A stretch of DNA of 64,000 bases, taken from the NCBI GenBank assembly GCA_029817715.1, contig JARUPY010000252.1:2852001-2916000 (forward strand), read 5' to 3'. Source of the stretch: Melastoma dodecandrum (Eukaryota > Streptophyta > Magnoliopsida > Myrtales > Melastomataceae). A program made the position numbers and the translations under genes. The notes beneath the pieces were generated by a model. The model worked only from the letters and a program-made list of their open reading frames with translations. It had not been told where the DNA came from and did not search any database. Shown piece after piece: positions 11,338 to 22,044 of this stretch (the first letter of the stretch is position 1; every line of letters begins with the position of its first letter).

Positions 11338-13431
11338 ATGCTCCCTGGCATGGGAAGTGCCGGAACTGGCCGCTCAGTCGAACGTCGGCTCGCGGATTAC
11401 CATCCCAGCGTCTGGGGGGAGTATTTCCTTAAATATGATTCCAACGCTTGTTGCGAGGTTATCATTTGTATTTGATGTTACGCTTTGGCATATTTTTCCT
11501 TGGCATAGTCTTCAATGTTTTACGACTGTCATATCAGCCCTCGCAGATTGAGATCGGGTCGTCTGACGAAGCCATTCGGATGGCGGTTGAGGAAGTGAAG
11601 GCCATGCTGACCAGCAAAGCAGATGAGGTATCGGAGATTTTGGAGCTGATCGACCGGGTGCAACGTCTCGGCATAGCTCGTCATTTTGAGAACGAGATAG
11701 ACAAGAAGTTGGCGGAATTGCATGACGTCTATCCCCAATTCATAAACAGTCGAAACAATGGCAACGAGAAGCTCCATGTGGTGGCGTTGTACTTCCGTTT
11801 GCTTCGCCAACAAGGTTACAACATTTCGTGCGGTGAGTAGTAAACTTGCATGACTTGGAGTTCCAGTCCTTAGAAACTTCGGTTGAGTCTTTTCATTACA
11901 TGCAGAGGTGTTCGACAAGTTCAGGCATACCAATGGGAAGTTCAGTGAGACACTTGTTGGGGATGTCCAGGGAATGCTTAGCCTGTATGAGGCGAGCCAC
12001 ATGATGGTTCATGGGGAGGACTGTCTCGAAGAGGCACTCATTTTCACGACTGCTCACCTCAAATCAATCAATGAGAAAGAGCATGGCAGCGCATTCCTCG
12101 TGAACCTCGTCAGGCGAGCCCTCAAGCAGCCAATCCGGAAGGGACTTCCACGCCTCGAGGCATGGCACTACATCCAGATTTACCGGAGCGATCCTTCTCA
12201 TGATCCAGTCCTGCTCTCACTGGCAAAGTTGGATTTTCACTCACTCCAGAGATTACACCAGAAAGAAGTCTGCGACATCGTGAGGTACGATAGATTGCTT
12301 CGGTCTAATCATTTTTCGAAATCCTGCTGGCCAATCTAAATAACATCCTTCCCATGGACATGGGTAGATGGTGGAAGGACTGGGATTTCCCGACGAAGAC
12401 ATCTTTCGCCAGGGACAGAATCGTCGAGTGCTACTTCTGGATACTCGGAGTGTACTTTGAGCCAGAGTTCACCTTCGCCAGGAAATTCATGACGAAGGTC
12501 ATTGCACTGACTTCAATCATGGATGACATGTATGATGCCTACGGAACATTGGAGGAGCTCGTAGCTTACACCGAAGCGCTTCAGAAATGGGACCTCAATG
12601 CCATAGAAGGACTACCGGGATACATGCAGTTGCACTACAGAGCACTCCTCAGTATCTACCGTGAGGCTGAGATGGAATTGGCCAGGAAAGGGCGTCTTTG
12701 TCGCCTCCCCTATGCTATTCAGTCCGTAAGACAAAATATTGATTTTACATTCCGGGTAGCACAACCTCTTCAAATCACTTTCATATTGTGTTTTTTGTTT
12801 GCCTCCAAGATGAAAGATCAAGCAGCAGGATATCTCGAGGAGGCAAAATGGTTCTTCCAGAAATACAAGCCCACGCTGGACGAGTATATCATCATCGCAT
12901 ACAGGACTACGGCATATGTGATGCTTGTCACCAACTCCTTTGTCGGGATGGGAGATGCCATGACTGAAGAAGGTTTCAAGTGGGTATCAGGTAACCCAAA
13001 GATGCTGAAGGCTTCCACGGTGGTCTGCCGTTTAATGGATGACATCGTCGGCCGCAAGGTATGCAAAGGCCACGACTCTGTCTCCAATCGGGAGTTCTCA
13101 GACTTAGTTAACTAAAAATCCATCGAATTTCGACTAGTTTGAGCAGAAGAGAGGCCACGTTGCTTCCGCGGTCGAGTGCTACATAAAACAATACGGAGGA
13201 ACAGAGGTGGAAGCAGAGGAGGCCCTGAACAAGATGGTGTTTGATGCGTGGAAGGACATCAACAAGGCTACCCTGATGCCGTTTGAAGTCGCAGTTCCAA
13301 TTCTTACGCGGGTGCTGAATTTCACACGCGTGATAGACTTGCTGTACAAGGACGGCGACAACTACACCCATTCAAGTACCCTCACGAAGCGCATCATCGG
13401 TTATCTTCTCGTCGATCCCCTGCAGATATGA
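11338..13431 (+). CDS. Sesquiterpene synthase (TPS-a), intact copy 2
   Basis: Class I terpene synthase. Family members ionise farnesyl diphosphate (sometimes geranyl diphosphate) and cyclise it to volatile terpenes. Exons 11338-11457, 11547-11832, 11906-12284, 12368-12725, 12810-13058 and 13138-13431 join in frame to 561 residues, normal for TPS-a; all introns are GT-AG. The first exon has only 40 codons. Seen in the protein: RR at residues 16-17 and W26 (complete RRx8W), [13 protein letters not shown] at 314-318 (DDxxD metal site) and DDIVGRKFE at 458-466 (NSE/DTE position). RRx8W lies close to the N-terminus with no plastid transit peptide, so a cytosolic sesquiterpene synthase is inferred. 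The usual intron after DDxxD is missing: the 358-nt exon equals the usual 219 + 139. The product cannot be predicted from sequence. Copy 1 is its dead tandem partner. Confidence 0.92.
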
Positions 13432-14648
13432 TCTGAAGGCGCTCTCGTTCCTCAACCGTATACAATTCTCTTTGGATGTCTGAGTTCTGTCCGAAGGATC
13501 GCATCTAGGTTATAATATAAGGGAAAAACAATCTCTATCGAGAATAATAATTATTAAGGCGCTTTCCTAAGGAATAAATTTCGACAGTAACATGTTGCTG
13601 CCGATGTCGTGATTGTCACAGTTTGAAAGCTCCAACCTATGTTGTCCTGTGGCACGAGTCGGGCCTTACATTCCATCTATGTTTGCTGATCCATGGGCGA
13701 CGCGGATAGCCTTGAGACTATAAATATTCTGGACAGGGGATCGCTATCGCCAGGCGATTCTTCTTCGATAACCTACGAACCACCTGCATATTCACAAGGG
13801 TTGTTTGACTACCTCCATTTGTGTTTCCGATCTGTCCCTTCGGACGGCGAAGGCTCCCAAGCCATTTATACGGAAACTACGGATAGTTGCCGTAATTGTA
13901 CTAATAGTCTAAAACTCGACGAGACTAATGAAGCTTATCCTACTCATTCGTTGCAATAATAGTCCTTGAACGCCAATATCTTTATGGTGTTGCTCTCCTG
14001 AGATGGCCACATGTGGACAGCATGAATTCCTACGACAAGTCCTGTCGGTACAAATGGGCCTGAAGATACGATGAATGATATTGGTAGGGCCTAGAAGTAC
14101 AAATGCGACTTGGCCCATTGGGCCTACGAATAGGGAACAACAGTTTGGGCTTTTGCTGGAACCAAAGCCACGTGTTGATTGGCCCGTGTCTTGCTTTCAC
14201 CACCCTGGCTTTTTGATGTAGTTGGAGAGAATGAGAGCCCCGTGTGTGTCCACTCGTGGCAGTCAGGTCGGCTCCCTCGCGGAACGTAGCAGTTATGCGG
14301 GGCGAGAGTCAGAGTAGTAGCTCATGAAGTGGGTGTTCGACTCGTGGGAAGGGCCGAGATACTTGATTTCGTTATGCCTCGGAGGACCGAGACAAAGTAC
14401 GCAAACACGAGGCGAAAGATCACCGTATCTTTCACTCCACCGAACACGATGCACTTGGGCTGGATCACGCGTGGATAGATGTTAGCACCGGCCGGATGGT
14501 GGTTTATATCAAGACCGACTCTTTTAACGATGATCATTGATTGGGAATGGCGGAGTGGTCATAGTAATTTACAACTGACTCCACAATCACAAACCCCTTT
14601 CCAGACAACTGAACTACTACAACTACTGCCGGGGCCACTTTCGAAGCC
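13432..14648. other. Spacer, terpene synthase 3' side
   Basis: No gene recognised. A plus-strand frame at 13693-13959 has no family features and no splice context. The terpene synthase 3' UTR is expected in the first few hundred bases, and the 3' end of the small minus-strand gene lies at the right edge. Confidence 0.5.
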
Positions 14649-15444
14649 TCAAAACACGAATGGCGCCGGAGAGAATGCCGGGATCATCGTCCCCGACAGG
14701 TATCCCCGCCTGGAAAGATTTCAGAAAGGAAAAAAAACATAACGTTGTCAGATCTGGGAATACGGTGTAGATAACTTGTTGGAAGAAACCCAATCCGACA
14801 AGAAAGGGGGTGGGGGGGATAACATGTGGGACATGCTATAACAATTGCCAATTTGGATAAAGAGTAACCCAATCCTACAAGCAATAACAACTAACCAACC
14901 AACCAACCAACAAACAAATATTACAAGAAACAACTTCGAAATAAAAATATGATCCTGCCCGATTCTGGATACGAGCCCAAATAACCTCGTCCGGACACGT
15001 TTGTTGATTTAGATCTTAGTATAGAAGGAGTCGAAATTTAATTAATCTGAAGAGGGTAAACCGCAACACTTACCCGTATCCGGATTCAACCTTATACGGC
15101 GGGGCATTCGTGCGGCTGGCAGAGCCGGGACCCCTGCCTCTGCTGGTGTCCCTCGCGTTTCCTCCGGTAAAAGATCCCGTGGATGCCATCACCTTCCTCT
15201 GAGAAATGAGGGGGCCGCCTCCTGTGGTCTTCTTCATCACGGCCCTGTCCTCAGAGATGGGGCATAGGGAGGGAGACCAGGACGGAGTCCTCACTGTCCT
15301 ACGAATCCTCTGAGGAGGAGGAGGAGGAGGAGACATTAGGGACCTGGCATTGTCGTCATGGGGAGGAGGCCGCGTCTGCGAGTCGGGGAAGGATCCGAAG
15401 CAAGGGACGAGGTCTAGGAGGAACTTCATTGACTTGGTGGACAT
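14649..15444 (-). CDS. Small plant protein ending in IPAFSPAPFVF
   Basis: Two-exon gene, 15074-15444 and 14649-14709, 143 residues. The splice (donor GG|GTAAGT, acceptor TTTCCAG|GC, phase 2) leads into a 20-codon last exon ending MIPAFSPAPFVF. I recall this C-terminal signature (IPAFSPTPFxF) from a family of small plant proteins without known function, and it is the main support for exon 2. The N-terminus MSTKSMKFLLDLVPCFG is short and hydrophobic; the middle is rich in Pro, Ser and Arg (seven-Pro run, RTVRTPSWSPSL, ISEDR) and probably disordered. No catalytic motif is seen. It is divergently arranged with nothing obvious upstream. Function unknown. Confidence 0.75.
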
Positions 15445-16301
15445 ATGGAGGGGGAGGGGGTTTTGAGGTTGGAGAGTCTAAATTATACGACACTAGAGTT
15501 GTTAGGGAGGAGGAGGAGGAGGAGGATGATGGTATTAAGTATTATTCATTGTTCATTTATTAATTATTTTGGTAGAGAGGGGAGACAAATAAGGTTTTGG
15601 GGATTCAAGTTGGTTGGATGGGTGGGTCGTCATTTCTTATCACTACAAACAATTATTTTAAATGTTTGTATACGTCGGCTTCAATTCACGTACGTGGACT
15701 TTTTTTGTCACAGTTGATTTAAGAACACTAATCAATAAATTTTAAAAAACTAACATTATATTGGAAGGTGGGTTCTCAGCAGGCGCTTCGCCGTGTTTTT
15801 AAACAATGGCCAGCCGTTCCCACCATTGGATGACCTTTTACCATCATCATCACCCACTAAAGATAATCAGAACGGGCTAACAAAGTTAAAAAGAGGATTG
15901 TCTTCCTCCCACCAGTGTGCTAAGAAAGAAAATGTCCACTGTGAAGTTACCATCAGATGGGCAGAGCAGAGTTGGTTTCGCATCCAGCCAAACACAGGTA
16001 GGTGGCCTGCCCACCTTCCTAACCACGTTCACTACAGCCCTTTTGAAGCACGAGTTATGACACAACACAGCGCCTCGAGCACAAACCGTGTGGGGAAGAA
16101 CCAATGAGAGTCGGTCGCATGGGCCGCCACCATTTGGTGAGAAGTTCACATCCTGAAAGACAAAGTTGTGACAGCGACTTCTTTAAACCATTATGTACAT
16201 ATCTTCCTCCTAACACAGTGCTCCCTGCGTGTGACTCACACTTATCATATTACCAACCAGTAAGTTCGACAAATTGCATCACTCTTGCTGACAGAAACCA
16301 C
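15445..16301. other. Spacer upstream of the small plant protein
   Basis: No gene recognised. It contains an (AGG) microsatellite at about 15505-15525 and AT-rich promoter-like DNA. Frames at 15793-16107 and 15886-16149 overlap on opposite strands without family features. Confidence 0.5.
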
Positions 16302-18152
16302 CTAGACCCGCTTCAGAAGAACAACCATGATGACCATCATCACCAACCCCAAAAGGGAGGCTCCGAAGGACCTCTCACCAGTAGTCGATCCAGCACTCTC
16401 GTCGTTAGCAGGAGTCTTTTCTGCAGCCGGTGGGTTGAAGATGTTGTGAATGAAGCCTGAAACACCACTTACCATCTCAACCACGGTGAGTTTGACATTC
16501 TGCAGCAAGGTCATAAAAGCATTCTCTTGATTGGTGGAACAGCTTTCAGCAGACATCTCTTCCAGCTTTGTCGGGGATTTCCGGTCTTCAGATCCCACAT
16601 CATCAACGGATTCATCTGGGATTGGATCCATCAGAGGAAATTGAGCACCTTGTGTGAAAAGGAGAAGAAGAAAGAATTCGGGTCAATAACAATGTCGAGT
16701 TGGCAAATTAGTTACCCACAATTACAAAATGGGGTATTTACCAGAATTCTGAGACTGCATGAAATCCTTGAGTGCCTCATTTTTCAGGAGAGCATTCCAA
16801 ACATTAGGGTCGCTTGCAATGGAAGCAACGACATCCTGGCAAAATTGATGGAATGTAAGTTGGCTCGTCCTCCATAGACCGTGAACACGCCAGCAATCAG
16901 TGTCAAGTGAGGAAAGAATTGCTATGAGGCAATCCCTCTAAACATCAGAACAAACTTTCAATTTAGAAGACTCGGGTTATATCAAGGTACCTGTGCAGCA
17001 GGGTTTTGACTAAGTAACCTAAAAGCCTGGAAAGCATGATTGGGCACAGCATAAGTTGAAACAGCCCCACTTGCAACAGTTGAAACAGCAGAATCCATGC
17101 TTTCTGGAACTTCATCCTCAGACTTCCACAAATAGACCCTATCATGTGAATGAAGGAATCAATCAATGCATCCATGACAATCATAAAATCAACTTCATGA
17201 GTCCCATCCACAGAAGGCATTGCCTGGACTCGAGCATACCAAAAAAAAAAAGAAAGCCTCAGGGCTACAACTCGCAAGTGTAGAATCCTAATCCCAGCGG
17301 CCGTTCATATTTCATTTTCCTAAGGATGTGGCACGTGATCCCAACCCCAAGAATACAAAAAGTGGGAAGTTGAATTGAAATTAACCGAGTCGAAACCATC
17401 GCGACACATCATACTCAGAAACCTGTGACACCAAAAAACGAAAGCAAAAAGGTCCTCCGAAACACCACCAGACAGATTCATCTTCACCCAACACTCAGTA
17501 CCATTAACATATTACTTCAATCAAGTAAAAAATAATAAAGCCGTTCCTCCTGCTTCCAGTTTCATCATAAACACAATTACTTAAAAAGTAATTGCGAACA
17601 AAATCGAAATCACGACATTGAGATCCAGGAGGGGGCATCATATCAACTCAAACGATCACAAATTCTGTCTCCAATCCAACAACCAAACCAACACAAACAA
17701 CTCAGATCAACCAAAACCAATCATGCTTCTCCGATGACCTAAACAAGGCAGACTAAATTCATCCGAAAGCAACAGTAACCATACATATCGATGGCATCCT
17801 TCAGTTCGTTCGTAGCGGCCTTGGCCTCATCTAAGCTCGGGGCGCCACCAAAGACAACCCTAGGCATGGGCTCATCGGGGCCCTGGCCCCCCTCCACCAC
17901 AGTAACGACCTCCTCCCAATCATCGATGTTCCACTGATTCCACTGCACGGCAGCGGGTGGAGAAGCCAACGACTCCTCGAGGCCGCCCTGGGCCGAGAGG
18001 ACAGCGGAGGGGGGACGACCGGCAGCAGCGTTTCGGACGAGTGACTGGGTGGCGGCGGCGGCGGATGAAGGCAAGCCACGGAGGCCGGCGTTAGCGGAGC
18101 CGATCCCGGCCACCTTGGCGGCTGCGGATCGTAGGACGGTGCCTCCCCCCAT
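16302..18152 (-). CDS. Conserved plant protein with C-terminal membrane anchor, unknown function
   Basis: Four exons (17785-18152, 16991-17138, 16742-16835, 16302-16648) join in frame with GT-AG borders to 318 residues. The N-terminal third is rich in Ala, Gly and Ser. A conserved-looking core follows: WNQWNIDDWEEV, PMPRVVFGGAPSLDEAK, DEVPESMDSAVSTV, HAFQAFRLLSQNPAAQ and VVASIASDPNVWNALL. The end carries one hydrophobic segment (LLGLVMMVIMVVLL) followed by KRV-stop, which looks like a tail anchor. No enzyme motif is visible. The Ala/Ser/Arg N-terminus could be an organelle signal, which conflicts with a tail anchor and is unresolved. Exon 2 plus flanking intron is duplicated in degenerate form at 10.6 kb. 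I recognise the type as a plant-conserved protein but cannot name it. Confidence 0.8.
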
Positions 18153-20079
18153 AGCGCGGAGTTGCTCTGCGAAAATCTCTCTTCCGTGGGACGGTGTAAA
18201 TGGATAGATATGAATCGGTGTTATCCCATCCCGACGACTCGGATCTTATGGCATTTTCAGAACTTCTTCGGTCCCCTTACTTCCTCCGTACCTTGGGCCG
18301 AGCCCAAAAATCGGAAGACATCCAGGCCCATAAGTAACAAATTGAGCTCTGATAAAGGTCCAAATGAAATGGCCCATCAAAACTTTCTGGCCTAAGAACC
18401 GCACAAGTTTAGATCAGTTCTCTCTCGGAGTCCTTTTTCGGGTTTTCTGCTTTTCATTTAGTAAGTTATTCCATATGATCATCCATTCCTGACTACTAAG
18501 ACTTGGGTGGTTTGATAATTGTTGTCTTGAATAAAAAAAAAAAAAACTCCTCAGATGGGACGATCAAGATCACGATCATCACAAAATACCAAGGGTTGAG
18601 GAAGTGCGACAACCAGCCCGGCGTTTGAGGGTTGAATTTTTCATTTAAGGGGTTTTAATGAAGTTTTGTTAAGGAGTAAAATAAAGAATTGTCATATTAA
18701 ACACGAATCTTCCCTCCACTCCAACCCACTTTCTCTTATAAACGCCAAGGAAGGCGCGGCTGTCCGTGTCGTGACAAACATATTAAAACAAACATATTAA
18801 AGGCCAGGTAGGGAAAAAGAAAACCAGACCCCTTTTTCCCAATTGTCTGTGATCTATCCGTCGCCTTATATGATGTGAGAGAGAGCGAATGGGAAAGATC
18901 CATAATCAACGAAGAATATGATATTAAGGGGACCGCATCACTGTGAGCTTTCATATGAAATACGCTTGGTTATATATGCATATATAAATATAAATGTGTT
19001 GTTGGCATTTGTCTTTCTCATTGTCAATATGCTCCCGAGAGTCGAGACGACTTCTTAATAATCATTAACCATTAATAATAATACTAAAAGAAAAACAAGC
19101 GCGGATCGATGGAGAGTGTATTTTACAATTATTGGTAAGATTTAATTGGGGGTGGGGGGCGCATGCTTTGTTTACCGCAGTTTCCTCGTGATTGTCAAAT
19201 TTCAGCAACCCAATATATTATATAAAAATAAATAATGAAGAAGAAGAAGAAGACTTTCCTTGTTCCCATCCCAATGAAGGAGGAAGAAGAAGGAGGAGCC
19301 GCTTTCCTCCTTTCCCATCTCCCTAAGAAGACCTTCCCAGTTATTATATTAAAAATACACACTGTTCGTTGTTCATATGGACCGGAGGAGCGATCGCGAA
19401 AACATGAACTGCGTAAACATCAGCTTGGGCTTTTCCACACGAAATTATTGAAGTTTTGCTCAATCCCATCTTGACAGCTCCTGTCGAATAATTTATAAAT
19501 CAAAGTCGCCTTTATCGGTTGAAGCGATGAATGATGAGGGGTAATGATAGTGCCTCCCATTAATATGAATTTTGGGGTAATTTGCGATTAGATTGGCATC
19601 TTTCACCAATATCCCGTGAAGAACCACACCATATGACCAAAAAAAAAAAAACCCTTCTTCTTCTTCTTCTTCTTCTTCTAATTCACCATTACCACCACCC
19701 ACTGTAATAAGCTAGCTCCCTAATAACCATAGTGACATTTTCGCCGTAAATTACAAAACAAACAAAAGGGAAAGAAAGTTTTAAGTAAAAGGGTTCTTGT
19801 TCTTGTCTTTGTCTTTGTTTTTTTTTTCCTTGTTGTTATTACATAGAGAAAGAGAAGGGGGAGAGGAGGAGAAAAAGAAAAGGTTGAATCTGGGCAACAG
19901 GAGGAGGAGGAGGAGGTTGGAAAATTGTATTCCACGAAAATATATGGAAAAAAATGTCCATATCACTAGAAACTTTCTCATCTCATGGCCTCGACGACTC
20001 TTTCCTTCCTCCCCTTGGTCACATGATTCACGAGTAAGCCTGCAACAAACCAAACCACAGGGGTAAACATTTTTTGTTC
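18153..20079. other. Spacer, AT-rich
   Basis: No gene recognised. Site II-like GGGCC motifs near 18300 fit the promoter of the minus-strand gene on the left. TTC/AAG microsatellites occur near 19237-19250 and 19660-19680. The 3' UTR of the DUF538 gene is expected near 19900-20080. Confidence 0.5.
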
Positions 20080-20577
20080 TTAATGAGTGAGACGACAAGA
20101 CTCGCTATGGGAGAGGAGGAGGAGTAGAGGATGGTTACGGGGTGGGGGAGCCCGGCAATTCGGGGGGTCCTCGAAAAGGGAGAGGGAGAGCTGCTTGTGG
20201 GCGACGCCGATGTCGAAGAGGATGAGGCCGGAGCCGGGGTCGCTGACGATGATGTCCTTGACGGGCAGCCAGAGGAAGAGTTCCTCCTGGGAGAGGCCGA
20301 CAACGCCGGTGAGGCTGGCGTAGGTGAGGTTGGCCTTGACGACGGCGTCGTAGTAGACGGGGTTCTCGAACTTGGTGAGGCAGGGGGCGTCGAGGAAGAT
20401 CTCAAGGAGGCCGTCGGGGGAGAGGGAGTAGGAGGTGACCTCCCTAGGGAGGAGTCCAGGGGGGAGTCCCTGGGAACGGAGGAGGTCGTGGATGGAGGCG
20501 GAGGCCAACAAGAAGGGGAGGAGGATGAGGAATGCCAAAGGGAGGGACAGGGAGAGGGAGGGATTTATGAAACGCAT
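20080..20577 (-). CDS. DUF538 family secreted protein
   Basis: Single-exon gene, 165 residues from the ATG at 20577. Residues 1-27 form a signal peptide (MRFINPS then a Leu-rich core ending ASASI). The DUF538 domain follows: HDLLRSQGLPPGLLPREV, SYSLSPDGLLEIFLDAPC, KFENPVYYDAVVKANLTY, the GLSQEELFLWLPVKDI block, and FDIGVAHKQLSLSLFEDPP. In Arabidopsis the family includes SVB, which affects trichomes and branching; members are small proteins of uncertain biochemical role with a lipid-binding-like fold proposed. The ATG at 20577 was chosen because it gives a clean signal peptide; the open frame extends upstream but is leader-like. The long frame on the plus strand over this gene is its shadow. 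Confidence 0.9.
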   Translation of the reverse strand: MRFINPSLSLSLPLAFLILLPFLLASASIHDLLRSQGLPPGLLPREVTSYSLSPDGLLEIFLDAPCLTKFENPVYYDAVVKANLTYASLTGVVGLSQEELFLWLPVKDIIVSDPGSGLILFDIGVAHKQLSLSLFEDPPNCRAPPPRNHPLLLLLSHSESCRLTH

Positions 20578-21171
20578 CGTTTTCTGTTGGGGTGGGAGAA
20601 TTGAAAGTAAGAGGAGAGAGTGGGGAGAGAGTGAGTTGAGGGAACAAAAAAAAAAAGAGGTGATGAGATGAGAGGGCCAAACAAGGAAGAAGGAAGGGCA
20701 GCCCAACCCCTAAAGCAAGGAGTTTGCTTTCTCTCTGTGTTTTTGTGTTTTTTTTTTGGGATGTGAAGTTACTCTTTTGCCATCGAACAGCCACAAACCG
20801 CAAAGCTCGAAAGAGGTTTTGTTAAAGGTAAAAAAGAAAAAGATTAAAACGACTGGGAGACTACTGGGGTTGGGGATGAATGATATTCTCCCACCCCAAC
20901 ACTCCTATGGTCCATCCTACTTACTACTATTCTCCCTTATTTAAGGACAACAACAAGAACGTGTCTGTCTGTCTGTCCAAACAAGTAATAATTGGCATTG
21001 ACACACAAGAGGACGAGAGGGGTGAGAGACCCACCTCTCTCTCTCTCTCTCTCTCTCGCCCCCACTTTTTTTCTTGTTTCTGTGACCGCAAGCAATGTTC
21101 ACAATAATTTGGGATCCTCCCATCCATCACGCCCTCCCTCCTCGACTGGTCAAACTTCCTTGTCAAAACCT

Positions 21172-21193
21172 GGGGGGGGGGGGGGGGGGGGGG
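21172..21193. repeat. 22-nt poly-G run
   Basis: Uninterrupted run of 22 G, the longest of at least ten G or C homopolymers of 12 nt or more in the window. Length may vary between individuals or be affected by sequencing. Confidence 0.9.
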
Positions 21194-21660
21194 CAGTCTT
21201 GTCATTCTACATGACGACTGTCTTTCCAATAGTCGTCGCGGGGAACTGACAAAAAGTACAGCCGCAACTCAGCTCACATGCAGTCAGTATTTTCCACCCC
21301 CACCCTCTCCCCTTTTCCTACCTGCCTATTCTCCTTAATAAAAGGGAAATAAAATAATTGAGGAAAACCCATCAGCTGGATAATGAGGTGGGCTTGGGTA
21401 ATTGGGCCCATGTTTCCAGTACCATTGGGCCTAGAGTTGGGCTATTACGTCTCGATTGGTAACAGATGGCCCATGAGATTTTTTATGGACCCAAATGACT
21501 CTTTCTCGTGTGTGAGAGGAGGTTGTTGTTGTAATAATAACAATAATAATAATTTAGAGGCCCCAAAGTTGAAGCAGTCAACTTTGTCTTTGCCTGCCGG
21601 GTGGAACCTGTCGCGGGAATCACGGGGTCGTTTGTTCCTGTCTGTCTGTCCTAATAATAA

Positions 21661-22044
21661 CATGGTAAAATGATCAATTATACCTTTTTTTTTTAATTTA
21701 TTTTAAACTTTTCAAAATATCATCAATTTTAACCATTATTAAGCGAATGGGTTGACACAAATCCTACGTGGCGCACATGTGATAAGTAACGTCGTCTGCC
21801 CATCGTTAAAGTGCAGACTGGATTAATGTCATTTTATACATGTCATGCCCAGTCAGCACTTTCACGGCGGGCAGAAGGCGTTATTTGCCACTTGTGCACC
21901 ACGTAGGATTCCATCAACCCATTCGTTTAACGATGGTTAAAATTGATATAACGGCTAAACGTTAGGACGTATGATGTTATTTTGAAAAGTTTAGGGTAGA
22001 TCGAAAGAAATAGCCAAAGGGGAAGAATTAATCATTTGGCCTCA
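21661..22044. mobile_element. Mutator-like MITE (fold-back) with 9-bp target duplication
   Basis: 384-bp non-coding element with long terminal inverted repeats. The left arm and the reverse complement of the right arm share AAACTTTTCAAAATA, ATCAATTTTAACCAT, CGAATGGGTTGA and AATCCTACGTGG. Each arm exceeds 100 bp; the right arm has about 26 extra bases. The termini align as variants of GGCCAAATGATTAATT. Both sides are flanked by TAATAATAA (21652-21660 and 22045-22053), a 9-bp target duplication typical of Mutator-superfamily elements. No transposase frame is present. Caveat: the flank is an AAT-rich repeat, so the target duplication could be coincidental; the inverted repeat itself is clear. 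Confidence 0.8.

Noticed and set aside
20131..20671. Plus-strand Gly/Glu-rich frames opposite the DUF538 gene
   Set aside because: Antisense shadow; the minus strand has a signal peptide and complete DUF538 domain.
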